From Allobosea caraganae (GTDB taxonomy: Bacteria; Pseudomonadota; Alphaproteobacteria; Rhizobiales; Beijerinckiaceae): a DNA stretch of 64,000 nt. Of this stretch, positions 50,604-59,777 are shown one piece after another. The stretch lies in assembly GCF_003351345.1 (NCBI RefSeq), contig NZ_QQTO01000037.1, positions 555,609-619,608 of the forward strand. Reading direction: 5' to 3'. Made by a program: the position numbers and the translations under genes. How positions within the stretch are numbered: the first letter of the stretch is position 1; each line of letters opens with the position of its first letter. Under the pieces are notes generated by a model. The model did no database searches. It worked only from the letters and a program-made list of their open reading frames with translations, and had not been told where the DNA came from.

Positions 50604-52867
50604 GGAGCGAGCACATGGGAATCGTGGATCGGTCTTCGACGCAGGCAATGCCTGCGGATGTCGTCAATGTCAGCCGTCGGCGCTTTATGCAGGCGGCTGG
50701 CGGCCTTGCCCTCGGGGTCTATTCCGGTATCGGCGCCGCCAAGTTGGCGCTGGCGGACGAAGCCGTCCCGTTCGCGCCCAACGCCTTCGTGCGCATCGAT
50801 CCGCAAGGCATCGTTACGGTGATCGCCAAGCACCTCGAAATGGGCCAGGGAATCTATACGGGTCTCCCAACCCTGCTGGCCGACGAACTCGACGCCGACT
50901 GGGACAAGGTCCGCGTCGAAGGCGCGCCCGCCAACACGGCGCTGTATGCGAATTCGCTGATTGGCTTCCAGGCCACTGGCGGCAGCACCGGGATCGCCAA
51001 TTCCTTCGAGCAGATGCGCAAGGCTGGTGCCGTCGCCAAGGCCATGCTCGTTCGGGCTGCCGCCGAGCGCTGGCGGGTGCCAGCGGCAGAAATCCTTGTC
51101 TCCAAAGGCGTTGTCAGCCATCCCGGGAGCGGCCGCAGCGCCGGCTTTGGTGAACTCGCCCGCGCCGCGGCGCGCCTGCCGGTGCCCTCCGAGGTCGTGC
51201 TGAAGAAGCCCGAGCAGTTCACCCTCATCGGCAATCCGCGGACGCGTCGCACGGACAGCCGGGGCAAGACCGACGGCAGCGCCGTCTACACCCAGGACAT
51301 GAAGCTCCCCGGGATGCTCGTGGCGGCAAGCGCTCACCCCACCCGCTACGGCGTGACCGTGAAGAGCGTGGATGCGGCCGCAGCGCTGGCGATAGCCGGG
51401 GTGGTGGGCGTGGTGCAGTTCCCGGCCAGCCCGCGGGGGCAGCCCGGGGTCGCGGTGCTCGCTCGCAACACCTGGGCAGCGTTCCAGGGCCGCGATGCCC
51501 TCAAGATCGTCTGGGACGAGAGTGCCGCCTTCCGGTCCAGCAGCGCCGACATCCTGACCGCCTATCGGGAGGCCGCGGGCAAACCCGACGCAGTCTGGAC
51601 CCAGGAAGGCGACGTGGCCGCGGCGCTGGCGAGCGCCGAGACGGTGATCGAGGCCGACTACTACGTGCCTTATCTGGCCCATGCGGCCATGGAGCCGATG
51701 AACTGCCTTGTAAGGCTCTCGGCCGATGGCTGTGAGATCTGGAACGGCGAGCAATGGCAGACCGAGGACCAGAAAGCGGTGGCCCAGCGCCTCGGCTTGC
51801 CCATCGAGCGCGTGACGATCCACCAGCTCTATGCCGGCGGGAGCTTTGGGCGGCGGGCCAACCCCACGGCTGACTACCTGCTCGAAGCGGTCTCCATTGC
51901 CCAGGCGGCGCGGGAGAGCGGCATCGACGCTCCCGTCAAGCTCGTCTGGTCGCGTGAGGACGATATGCGTGGTGGCAATTACCGCCCGGCCTATCTGCAT
52001 CGCGTGAGGTTGGGACTGGACGGCGCCGGCGAATTGATCGCATGGCACCAGCGCGTCGTCGGTCAGTCGATCGTCAAGGGAATCGTTTTCGAGGCGGCGC
52101 TGGTGAAGGATGGCGTCGACCTGATCTCGGTGGAAGGCTGCGCCGATCCCTATGAGATTCCGAACCTTAAGGTCGAACTGCACACGCCGACCGTGACGGA
52201 GAATCCGATCACCGTGCAATGGTGGCGTTCCGTCGGGCATAGCCATACAGGCTTCGCGACCGAATGCGCCATCGATGAGGCCGCGAGTGCCAGCGGCCAG
52301 GATCCGCTCGTGTTTCGCCGCAAGCTTCTGGCGAAACATCCGCGCCATCGCGGCGTGCTGGAACTCGCCGCCGAAAAGGCCGGTTGGAACCAGCCCTTGC
52401 CCGCCGGTGCGGCCGGAGAAAGGCGCGGTCGCGGCATCGCGGTGCACCAATCGTTCAACACTCCCGTTGCGCAGGTGGTAGAAGTGACGGTGAGGGCGGA
52501 CGGGACGTTCAAGGTCGACCGGGTCGTGTGCGCGGTGGATTGCGGCATCGTCGTCAACCCCGACATCGTCCGGGCGCAAATGGAGGGCGGGATCGGCTTT
52601 GGCCTCGGCACGACCTTGCATGGCGCGATCACGTTCAAGGACGGCGAGACCGAGCAGGGGAATTTCGACAGCTTCAAAGTGCTCCGCATCAATGAGATGC
52701 CGCGAGTGGAGGTTCACATCATGCCATCCGCCGAGCCCCCGACAGGAGTCGGCGAGCCCAGCGTGCCGCCGGTCGCGCCAGCGGTCGCCAATGCATTATT
52801 CGCGGCGACGGGCAGGCGGGTACGCAGCCTTCCCTTGGATGGGGCCGACTTCAAGATCGGAACTTAG
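50600..52867 (+). CDS. Molybdopterin-binding large subunit of molybdenum hydroxylase (IorB-like)
   Basis: 755 residues. The N-terminal SRRRFMQAAGGLALGV is a twin-arginine signal, so the enzyme is probably folded with cofactor and exported. Domains include an aldehyde oxidase a/b hammerhead (SRGKTDGSAVYTQDMKLPGM) and the Mo-binding halves (GQGIYTGLPTLLADEL, WWRSVGHSHTGFATECAIDE, DCGIVVNPDIVRAQMEGGIG). GVGEPSVPPVAPAVANAL holds the catalytic Glu. No cytochrome c subunit is adjacent, unlike many relatives, so the electron acceptor is open. Confidence 0.9.
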   Translation: MRSEHMGIVDRSSTQAMPADVVNVSRRRFMQAAGGLALGVYSGIGAAKLALADEAVPFAPNAFVRIDPQGIVTVIAKHLEMGQGIYTGLPTLLADELDADWDKVRVEGAPANTALYANSLIGFQATGGSTGIANSFEQMRKAGAVAKAMLVRAAAERWRVPAAEILVSKGVVSHPGSGRSAGFGELARAAARLPVPSEVVLKKPEQFTLIGNPRTRRTDSRGKTDGSAVYTQDMKLPGMLVAASAHPTRYGVTVKSVDAAAALAIAGVVGVVQFPASPRGQPGVAVLARNTWAAFQGRDALKIVWDESAAFRSSSADILTAYREAAGKPDAVWTQEGDVAAALASAETVIEADYYVPYLAHAAMEPMNCLVRLSADGCEIWNGEQWQTEDQKAVAQRLGLPIERVTIHQLYAGGSFGRRANPTADYLLEAVSIAQAARESGIDAPVKLVWSREDDMRGGNYRPAYLHRVRLGLDGAGELIAWHQRVVGQSIVKGIVFEAALVKDGVDLISVEGCADPYEIPNLKVELHTPTVTENPITVQWWRSVGHSHTGFATECAIDEAASASGQDPLVFRRKLLAKHPRHRGVLELAAEKAGWNQPLPAGAAGERRGRGIAVHQSFNTPVAQVVEVTVRADGTFKVDRVVCAVDCGIVVNPDIVRAQMEGGIGFGLGTTLHGAITFKDGETEQGNFDSFKVLRINEMPRVEVHIMPSAEPPTGVGEPSVPPVAPAVANALFAATGRRVRSLPLDGADFKIGT

Positions 52868-52910
52868 CGCCCTGGCGCTATTGCCATAACGCAGCCGACT
52901 TGAATTGAAG

Positions 52911-53822
52911 TCATCGACTACGCTTCGGGCCGGTCGCGACCTCGCGGGCCAGCGCGAGGAAGGCCTTCAGCCCGGCGGAAGGGTTGCGGCGCCCGGGATA
53001 GTAGAGGCACAGGCCGGGAAAGGGCGGTGTCCAGTCATCGAGGACGCGGATGAGCCGGCCGGCATCGAGATCGGCGAGCACGTCCTGCTCCATGAAGAAG
53101 CCGAGACCCGTGCTTTCGAGCGCGGCGGCGCGCGCGAGGCTCGACTCGTCGAGCGTGATGGGGCCGCGAACGTCGACCTGCACCGCCTCGCCGTTCTTCT
53201 CGAACTGCCAGCGATACATGGCCCCGTTAGGCAGGCGCACGCGAATGCAGGGATGATCGGCGAGGTCGGAAGGGGCGAGCGGCCGCGGATGCTGGTCGAA
53301 GTAGGCGGGCGCGCCGACGACGGAATATCTCTGAGGACGGCCGAGGGACAGGGAGATCATGTCGTTCGGAACGAGACCAGCGACGCGCACGCCGAGGTCG
53401 AACCCCTCGGCGACGATGTCGACGAGCCGGCCTTCTGTGACCAGGTCGACATGCATCTCCGGATAGCGGCGCAGGAACTCGAGCACCAGCGGCGCGATGA
53501 TCGCGCGCGCTGCGACCGGCGCGGCATTGATCCGCAATGTGCCCGAGGGAGTCTCGCGCTGCGAACGCGCGGCCGCCATGGCATCGTGGATGTCGAGCAG
53601 CGCGGGCCCGACCCGTTTGACGAACTGCCGGCCGGCATCGGTCAGGGAGACGCTGCGCGTCGTGCGGTTGAACAGGCGAATCCCCAGGCTCGCCTCGAGC
53701 TTTGCGATGGCGTGGCTGAGCGCCGTGGTGGACATGCCGAGATCGATCGCGGCGGCGCGGAACGATTCCTTGCGTGCGATCACCATGACGGCGTCGAGAT
53801 CTGTCAGGCCAGCCCGATACAT
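52911..53822 (-). CDS. LysR family transcriptional regulator
   Basis: 303 residues, normal length. N-terminal wHTH: FRAAAIDLGMSTTALSHAIA, followed by KLEASLGIRLFNRTTRSVSL. The effector domain follows (GTLRINAAPVAARAIIAPLV, GFDLGVRVAGLVPNDMISLS). It belongs to the CrgA/DhcR-like group that controls adjacent oxidoreductases. Divergent from the NTF2-SDR operon, with a TTATC-AG-GATAA palindrome between them. Confidence 0.9.
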   Translation of the reverse strand: MYRAGLTDLDAVMVIARKESFRAAAIDLGMSTTALSHAIAKLEASLGIRLFNRTTRSVSLTDAGRQFVKRVGPALLDIHDAMAAARSQRETPSGTLRINAAPVAARAIIAPLVLEFLRRYPEMHVDLVTEGRLVDIVAEGFDLGVRVAGLVPNDMISLSLGRPQRYSVVGAPAYFDQHPRPLAPSDLADHPCIRVRLPNGAMYRWQFEKNGEAVQVDVRGPITLDESSLARAAALESTGLGFFMEQDVLADLDAGRLIRVLDDWTPPFPGLCLYYPGRRNPSAGLKAFLALAREVATGPKRSR

Positions 53823-53862
53823 TGTCCCGCTTTCTGCAATGCCTCATCCCGCTCTGTCTTTC

Positions 53863-53874
53863 TTATCAGGATAA
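53863..53874. promoter_or_regulatory. Candidate LysR operator
   Basis: TTATCAGGATAA is a perfect 5+2+5 palindrome, 41 bp from the LysR start and 61 bp from the divergent NTF2-like start. LysR recognition sites are usually interrupted palindromes in this position. Confidence 0.4.
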
Positions 53875-53934
53875 CCGGCGGTCCCCAGATCAATCGGACA
53901 GCAAGGAATTCAGCTCAGCAGAGGAAGCGCGAGA

Positions 53935-54255
53935 ATGAAGTTACCTTCAATCGTAGAGACCTATTTCGAAGCGGAGAAGCGTGGCGATGCCGATGCCCTG
54001 GCTCGGGCCTTCGCGGCCGACGCCGTCGTCAAGGACGAGGGAGCCGTGCATACAGGCCCCGACCAGATCCGGGCCTGGTGGCTGGCTGCCAAGGAAAAGT
54101 ACCACCATGTCGCCGAGCCGCTCGACGTGACCGAGCAGGGCGGCAAGGTCACGGTCCGGGCCAAGGTCTCCGGGCAGTTCCCCAACAGCCCCGCCATCCT
54201 CCAATTCGTCTTCGGACTGCGCGGCGACACAATCGTCGATCTGGAGATTCACTGA
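53935..54255 (+). CDS. NTF2/SnoaL-like protein
   Basis: 106 residues. MKLPSIVETYFEAEKRGDAD with DALARAFAADAVVKDEGAVH and HHVAEPLDVTEQGGKVTVRAKVSG follows the SnoaL fold. GGAAGCG precedes the start. It overlaps the next SDR gene by 1 nt and is controlled, most likely, by the divergent LysR. Possible helper of the SDR reaction such as an isomerase or hydratase. Confidence 0.8.
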   Translation: MKLPSIVETYFEAEKRGDADALARAFAADAVVKDEGAVHTGPDQIRAWWLAAKEKYHHVAEPLDVTEQGGKVTVRAKVSGQFPNSPAILQFVFGLRGDTIVDLEIH

Positions 54256-55034
54256 TGTCGGATTTTCTCACGCTCGCCGGCAAGAGGGCGCTGGTCACCT
54301 CTGGCACGAAAGGCGCCGGCGCGGCGACCGTCGCGCTCTTCCGCGAGCTCGGCGCGCAGGTTCTGACAACAGCGCGCTCGCGCCCGGCGGCGCTGCCGGA
54401 GGAGATGTTCGTCGCCGCCGACCTGACCACGATCGAAGGTTGCGCGACCGTCGCGCAGGCCGTGCTTGGACGGCTGGGTGGCGTCGACATCGTCGTGCAC
54501 ATGTTGGGCGGCTCTTCCGCACCGGCGGGCGGTTTCGCCGCGCTGGACGATGCCGAATGGCAGAAGGAACTTGCCCTGAATCTCTTTCCTGCAATCCGGC
54601 TCGACCGGGAACTTGCCCCGGCAATGATTGCCCAGGGCAGCGGCGTCGTCGTGCACGTCACCTCCATCCAGAGCCGGCTCCCCCTGCCGGAGGCGACGAC
54701 TGCCTATGCGGCCGCCAAGGCGGCGCTCTCCACCTACAGCAAAAGCCTGTCGAAGGAGGTCTCGCCCAAGGGAGTCCGGGTCGTGCGGGTTTCGCCGGGC
54801 TGGATCGAGACCGAAGCCTCCGTCAGGCTGGCGGAGCGGCTCGCCAAGGAGGCCCGGACGGACTACGAGGGCGGCAAGAAGATCATCATGGACTCGCTCG
54901 GCGGCATCCCGATCGGCCGGCCTTCCAAGCCTGCCGAAGTCGCCAATCTGATCGCCTTCCTCGCTTCGGGCCGGGCCGCCACGATCACCGGTTCCGAGCA
55001 TGTCATTGATGGAGGGACGATCCCGACGGCGTAG
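54255..55034 (+). CDS. SDR family oxidoreductase
   Basis: 259 residues, ATG overlapping the NTF2-like stop. TSGTKGAGAATVALFRELG is the cofactor motif (less canonical than TGxxxGxG), HMLGGSS replaces NNAG, and the catalytic region is VTSIQSRLPLPEATTAYAAAK (S...YxxxK). It ends ATITGSEHVIDGGTIPTA. A complete SDR of the subgroup lacking the NNAG Asn. Coupled to the NTF2-like gene. Confidence 0.87.
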   Translation: MSDFLTLAGKRALVTSGTKGAGAATVALFRELGAQVLTTARSRPAALPEEMFVAADLTTIEGCATVAQAVLGRLGGVDIVVHMLGGSSAPAGGFAALDDAEWQKELALNLFPAIRLDRELAPAMIAQGSGVVVHVTSIQSRLPLPEATTAYAAAKAALSTYSKSLSKEVSPKGVRVVRVSPGWIETEASVRLAERLAKEARTDYEGGKKIIMDSLGGIPIGRPSKPAEVANLIAFLASGRAATITGSEHVIDGGTIPTA

Positions 55035-55087
55035 GTGCGGGGCCGACGAGGCGGGAGGCGACCTTGGATCGCGAGATTGCGCGTCTC

Positions 55088-56173
55088 CTAAGCGTTGATC
55101 GTCGCTGCCGAGCGGTCCGCTTCGAGCTCCTTGACCAGCGCCTGCATCAGTTCCGACGCTGGGAGTGCTCGGAGGCGGCGCAATTCCGCGCCCGCCCAGA
55201 AGATCCCGTAGCCGGACTCACCGGCCTCGGCTGCCGCAGCGGCCAGAGCCCTGCTCAGGGTGAGCGGCAACGGGAATGCCGGGACCTGTCGTGCTGGAAC
55301 GCCGCGGCCGATGGCGGTCAGCCTGTTGCTGATAGCTCGGGCCGGCCAGCCCGAGAGGCCGCGGGTGATTTCCGTCGTGCTTTGCTCGTCGAAAAGCGCC
55401 GCGCGGTATCCGGGGGGCAGCTGCGCCTCGGGACAGCCGAGGAACGCCGTTCCGAGTTGACCTGCCGCAGCGCCGATCCGGAGCATCGCGGCCAGGTCGG
55501 CTCCGTCCATGATGCCGCCGGCCGCAATCACGGGGATGGCGAGGCGCGGCACCAACTGCTCGACGAGCTCGCGCGTGACCAGTTGCTCGTCCTCGTCCGT
55601 CGCCGAGAACAGGCCACGATGCCCGCCGGCCGCGATGCCCTGGGCCACGACCGCATCTGCGCCGGCAGCCTCGGCCTCGAGTGCCCGTTCGACGCTGGTC
55701 GCGGTGGCCATCACGACGATCCCGGCCCACTTTAACGTCGCAATGACGTCCCGCGCGGGCAGGCCGAGATGGAAACTGACCGCCCTGGGGCTCACCTCCA
55801 GCAGGAGCTTCAACATCTCCTCGTCGATCGGCGATGGCCGGAAGGCAGGTTCCAGCCAGACCGGCGGAACCGAGCCAAATTGCGGGAAATGCGGCGTGAG
55901 CCGCTCGATCCAGGCGCTCTCCCGGGCGGTGTCGCGCGTGGGCGACGGTGCGCAGAAAAGGTTCAGGGCGAACGAGCGCGCCGTGCGGGTGGTCAGATCC
56001 CGGACGATCTCCCATGCGGCGTTCGGACTCGTCCCGGCAAGGCCCAGCGAACCGAGGCCGCCCGCTTCGCACACCGCCGCCGCGAGGGCAGGCGTTGCAA
56101 TCCCGGCCATGGGCGCCTGGATGATCGGTTGCGTAATCGCGAGCCGCTGCAGCAGGCCAAAGCGCTCATTCAT
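55088..56173 (-). CDS. Nitronate monooxygenase (2-nitropropane dioxygenase family)
   Basis: 361 residues from MNERFGLLQRLAITQPIIQA. QAPMAGIATPALAAAVCEAG is the N-terminal FMN-binding block; AVSFHLGLPARDVIATLKWA, GADAVVAQGIAAGGHRGLF (with the catalytic His region) and VIAAGGIMDGADLAAMLRIG the later motifs. It oxidises alkyl nitronates with FMN and O2. The start overlaps the upstream SDR stop by 4 nt (ATGA), so the two are coupled. Confidence 0.9.
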   Translation of the reverse strand: MNERFGLLQRLAITQPIIQAPMAGIATPALAAAVCEAGGLGSLGLAGTSPNAAWEIVRDLTTRTARSFALNLFCAPSPTRDTARESAWIERLTPHFPQFGSVPPVWLEPAFRPSPIDEEMLKLLLEVSPRAVSFHLGLPARDVIATLKWAGIVVMATATSVERALEAEAAGADAVVAQGIAAGGHRGLFSATDEDEQLVTRELVEQLVPRLAIPVIAAGGIMDGADLAAMLRIGAAAGQLGTAFLGCPEAQLPPGYRAALFDEQSTTEITRGLSGWPARAISNRLTAIGRGVPARQVPAFPLPLTLSRALAAAAAEAGESGYGIFWAGAELRRLRALPASELMQALVKELEADRSAATINA

Positions 56174-56907
56174 CCTGGAGCCCGTGCGGTCTCGGTGACC
56201 GTCCAATGGCCGGCGCTCTGGCCGCCGTCGACGTGCAGGATCTCGCCGGTCACAAATGTCGCCCTTTCGAGATAGAGGACGGCTTCCACCACCTCCTCGA
56301 TGCGACCCATGCGGCCGAGCGGATGCAGGGAGGCGAGCATGCCGTGGCTCTCCTGCGTGTGCATCGGCGTCGCGATGATGCCTGGCGATACGGCGTTGAC
56401 GCGAATGCCCTTGCTTGCCAATTCGATGGAAAGCGCGCGTGTCGCCGCGACGATGCCGCCTTTGGTCAGCGACGTCAGCACGGCCGGAACGGCCGTCATC
56501 GGCTGGTCCACCAGCGAGGAGGTGATCGAGACGATGTGCCCGCTCCCCTGATCCTGCATGACTTCGGCTGCCAGGCAGGTGGCATGAAAGAACCCGCCCA
56601 GATTGACGCCGACGACCTTGGTGAACTCGCCCGTGCTATATTGCGTGACGGGTTTGGGAATGAAGATCCCGGCGTTGTTGACCAGCGTATCGATGCGTCC
56701 GAAATGCGTGAGCGCTGCCCGGACGAGCCGTTCGGCGGTGTCCGGATCGGCGATGTCCCCGGGGACCGCGACGATCTCCGGCTCACGGCCCTGTGAGATG
56801 GACCGGGAGTTCGCGACGATCCGGAAGCCGCGCTCGCGATATCCCTGGACGATTCCAGCACCGATGCCCTGCGATGCTCCGGTGACGATGACGACCTTCC
56901 CGTCCAT
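56170..56907 (-). CDS. SDR family oxidoreductase
   Basis: 245 residues from MDGKVVIVTGASQGIGAGIV, with AGAGGA upstream; the ORF extends 105 codons further but without support. TGASQGIGAG, NNAG (LVNNAGIFIPK), catalytic S (SITSSLVDQP) and a C-terminal VTGEILHVDGGQS are present. The usual Y-x3-K is replaced by a T-x-x-x-K-like stretch (VLTSLTKGGIVAATRAL), so the catalytic Tyr seems absent. Coupled to the nitronate monooxygenase gene. Confidence 0.85.
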   Translation of the reverse strand: MDGKVVIVTGASQGIGAGIVQGYRERGFRIVANSRSISQGREPEIVAVPGDIADPDTAERLVRAALTHFGRIDTLVNNAGIFIPKPVTQYSTGEFTKVVGVNLGGFFHATCLAAEVMQDQGSGHIVSITSSLVDQPMTAVPAVLTSLTKGGIVAATRALSIELASKGIRVNAVSPGIIATPMHTQESHGMLASLHPLGRMGRIEEVVEAVLYLERATFVTGEILHVDGGQSAGHWTVTETARAPG

Positions 56908-57275
56908 TGGCAAATCCTCTCCTCGCAAACTGTGCGGGAGTTGAAGAGGCCGGTGTTGTGCGATTGCTGCCGATCGAAGAGATCGTGTTTCAACCGTCAT
57001 GAAGCGGGTTGGCCGGCAGCGGGCACGCCCCCTCGCGGGCCGCAGCCTCCGATGGTTCGCGCAGAGCATCTGCGGGCTTAGATATCGGCGAGTCTTCAGA
57101 CAATTGGGCAATGAACGCGAAGGATCGGGCTCACGCCGGTCGGGGCCCGAAGCTAAAATCGACAAAACTGAGCATCTGCATTTCTCGAAGCCAAATCCTG
57201 GGGGGCGAACGTGGCTTCCCATCGCCGAACACGCGTTTCAAACCCTATTCAATCTGGTAAGCGAAGGAATCATCA

Positions 57276-57764
57276 ATGTTTAGAAGCAGGACCAATACCT
57301 TAAAAAGGCTTCTAATCGCATCGCTTGTCGTAGCTTTAGCGGCGACGGCTTTCGACTTGCCAGCGTTAGCGCAAGTAAATCGTACGACATTCCCGAAGAA
57401 TTTCGACAAATATGTACGCTATGCGACGTATAACCGCGGTTCCTCTTGGAACGACGCTTTCGCAACCCCCGAGACACTGGCAATCGCGAAATCCGGGAAA
57501 CCCCTTCCGCCCGGCACCCAGCTGGTCCTGCGCATCCACATCGATAATAAGTTCTTCAGCTATTTCGTCATGGAGAAGGGCGTCGATTGGGGGCGCGATG
57601 TTCTCGAAGACAAAAGAACTGGCGACTGGCATTTCCAGGAATTCGATGCAAACGGGCAGGTCAAGCGATCCGCATTTGCCGAGAGATGTGAGTCCTGCCA
57701 CAGCGGCAGGGCGGTCAATGACTATATGTACACAATCGACAGAATGCGAGATTACCTGCCTTGA
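57276..57764 (+). CDS. Cytochrome P460-family haem protein
   Basis: 162 residues. Signal peptide LLIASLVVALAATAF...ALA, then FPKNFDKYVRYATYNRGSSW, YFVMEKGVDWGRD and RCESCHSGRAVNDYMYT. CESCH is the single c-type haem site and the surrounding order matches cytochrome P460 proteins, which handle hydroxylamine, NO or related small molecules. Periplasmic. Its stop overlaps the next start (TTGA), so it pairs with the DUF4405 membrane protein. Confidence 0.8.
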   Translation: MFRSRTNTLKRLLIASLVVALAATAFDLPALAQVNRTTFPKNFDKYVRYATYNRGSSWNDAFATPETLAIAKSGKPLPPGTQLVLRIHIDNKFFSYFVMEKGVDWGRDVLEDKRTGDWHFQEFDANGQVKRSAFAERCESCHSGRAVNDYMYTIDRMRDYLP

Positions 57765-58465
57765 GCGCTCCGCTCATCGTGCGACTGGCACTCGACTTTT
57801 TAGCCGCGAGCTCATTGCTGTTCGCCTTCGCCTATAATTGGATCGGCAATGCAGTGCATGAGTTCATAGGCGCGGCGTTGTTCGTGCTTCTGATCAGTCA
57901 CAACGTCTTCAATCGTCGTTGGTACGGCACCATCACGAAAAGGCGGCGCGAACCTCGTGGGATCATCGCCAAGATGATCAACCTCTCGCTCCTCGCCGCC
58001 ATGCTCGCCCTGCTGGTCACCAGCATCGTCATCTCGCAGACGGTCTTCAGCTTCCTGCCCCTGACGAGCAGCTTCACCGCGCGTCAGCTCCATACGTTGG
58101 TCGGCTATCTGGTGCTGCTCGTCGTCTCTATCCATCTCGGAATGAGTTGGTCTTTGATCATGGGGGCGTTGCGCGCAAGGCTGGGCCTTGTAGCAAGCAG
58201 CAGACTGCGCACGTATGTCCTGCGCACCGCCACCGTGATGATCGCGGCCTACGGCGTCCATAGCCTGTTCGTGGTGAAGATCGGCTCGAAACTGTCGATG
58301 CAGGTGCCGATGGATTTCGGAAGCTTCCAGGTATCGACGCCAGCTTTACTCGTTCACCACGTTGCCATCGTCGGGCTTGGCGCATCCCTTGCGCACTTTG
58401 CCGTCGAAATGATTCAGGGCAGGCGTGATCGGCGACCGTCGGGCGCCCAAAATAGCCGCGGTTGA
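57761..58465 (+). CDS. DUF4405 cytochrome b-like membrane protein
   Basis: 234 residues, TTG start in the previous stop. About five TM helices. Conserved histidines in LISHNVFNRRWYG, LHTLVGYLVLLVVSIHLGMS and AYGVHSLFV are typical of DUF4405, whose members resemble haem-b membrane anchors. It probably passes electrons between the quinone pool and the P460-like protein encoded with it. Confidence 0.8.
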   Translation: MSAPLIVRLALDFLAASSLLFAFAYNWIGNAVHEFIGAALFVLLISHNVFNRRWYGTITKRRREPRGIIAKMINLSLLAAMLALLVTSIVISQTVFSFLPLTSSFTARQLHTLVGYLVLLVVSIHLGMSWSLIMGALRARLGLVASSRLRTYVLRTATVMIAAYGVHSLFVVKIGSKLSMQVPMDFGSFQVSTPALLVHHVAIVGLGASLAHFAVEMIQGRRDRRPSGAQNSRG

Positions 58466-58711
58466 GGGCTTCGGGATGGTCCGCCCCGACAGGTGTTCGC
58501 AGTTCTATCCTGAATGGCGCGTCCCTCGCTTAATCTCCTGGGCTTCCTAAACCTCCGGCTGAAAAACGAGATCGATTAGCGCGCGCTCCTCTAAACTGCC
58601 GTCGATACATCCGCTCAGGGTCGCTTTCGATCTTGCCACGACGACGCTCTCGAGGTCCGCTTTCGGGCCGAGACCCAGAGTCCGCTTGTGGCGCAATTCC
58701 CCCTGGGACCA

Positions 58712-59641
58712 TCAGCCTGTTGGAGCGCGTTCATTGGATTCGAAACGCTCCCAATAGGGCGGCTGGCCAAAAGCTTGACGAAGGCAATCGGCGAAGGCGC
58801 GCAGCTTGGCCGAGGGCCGGCGGCCTTCGGGATGCGCCAGATAGATGAACTCCGGCTCAGGCTGCACGCCGATATCGACGATGCCGAGCCGGCCGCTGCG
58901 GAGCTCGGCGCCGGCGATGAATAGTGGCAGCAGGGCGATGCCGAGCCCGGCCAGAGCGGCATCCCGCATCATGTCGCCGTTGTTGACCCGCAGACTGGGA
59001 CGCCCGCGCACGCTGACCATCCCATCCGGACCATGGAAGCGCCAGTCGCCGCTGCCCCGGTTGGTGTAGAAAATGCCGCCATGGCCGTCGAGCGCGTTCA
59101 TCGAATCCGGGCTGCCGTGCCGCTCCAGATAATCAGGTGATGCGACGAGCACCCTCCGGCTCGGGGCCAGCGTCCAGGCGACGAGGCGCGAATCCGCGAT
59201 CGGCCCGTTACGCAGCACGGCGTCATAACTGTCGGCGCCGGCCTCGACCCTGCGATCGTCGAGGTCGAGCGTCAGCGCGATCTCTGGATGCCGGGCAAGG
59301 AACGGATAGATGGCAGGGCCGAGATGCATGCGCCCGAAAGTGACCGGAGCCGAGATCAACAGCGGCCCGGCCAGTGTGCCGCGCCGCTCGGCCATGTCGG
59401 CCGCGGCCTCCTCGACCTCACGGGTGATGCGTATGGCGCGTTCGAGAAAAGCCGTACCGTCCTCGGTCAACGTCAAACGGCGGGCGCTGCGATGCAGGAG
59501 GGTCGCCCCGAGGCTGTGCTCCAATTCGGCCAGGCGATCGCTGACCACGGATTTCGAGAGGCGCAATCGGCGGGCGGCCTCGCTCAGCGAGCCGGCTTCC
59601 GCGATCGCGACGAAGGTCGCGATGCCGTCGAGCTTCAACAT
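58712..59641 (-). CDS. LysR family transcriptional regulator
   Basis: 309 residues. wHTH: GSLSEAARRLRLSKSVVSDR, then LAELEHSLGATLLHRSARRL; effector domain with GPLLISAPVTFGRMHLGPAI and NNGDMMRDAALAGLGIALLP. Same CrgA-like group as the other two LysR proteins here. Divergent from the alpha/beta hydrolase gene with an interrupted palindrome TCCGA-N6-TCGGA in between. Confidence 0.9.
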   Translation of the reverse strand: MLKLDGIATFVAIAEAGSLSEAARRLRLSKSVVSDRLAELEHSLGATLLHRSARRLTLTEDGTAFLERAIRITREVEEAAADMAERRGTLAGPLLISAPVTFGRMHLGPAIYPFLARHPEIALTLDLDDRRVEAGADSYDAVLRNGPIADSRLVAWTLAPSRRVLVASPDYLERHGSPDSMNALDGHGGIFYTNRGSGDWRFHGPDGMVSVRGRPSLRVNNGDMMRDAALAGLGIALLPLFIAGAELRSGRLGIVDIGVQPEPEFIYLAHPEGRRPSAKLRAFADCLRQAFGQPPYWERFESNERAPTG

Positions 59642-59684
59642 CGTTCGGTTTTTCCGGAGCTGAGTTTCGCCAACGCGACGCTAA

Positions 59685-59700
59685 TCCGAACGAAGTCGGA
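59685..59700. promoter_or_regulatory. Candidate LysR operator
   Basis: TCCGA (59685-59689) and TCGGA (59696-59700) form a perfect inverted pair around ACGAAG, 44 bp from the LysR start and 78 bp from the hydrolase start, the normal position for a LysR recognition site. Confidence 0.4.
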
Positions 59701-59777
59701 ATGCTACGTCGCGTCATGCCAACGGGGCTGACAGCGACGGTCATTGGACCGCCCTCCCGGCCGGCGGGAGATGGACG

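Noticed and set aside
50552..52717. 721-codon minus-strand frame opposite the molybdenum hydroxylase
   Set aside because: It lies entirely antisense to two confidently assigned genes and has the His/Gly/Arg-rich composition of a shadow frame.
52905..54254. N-terminal extension of the SDR at 54255
   Set aside because: The long upstream frame crosses the divergent LysR and NTF2-like genes; the SDR begins at MSDFLTLAGKRA with the overlapping TGATG start.
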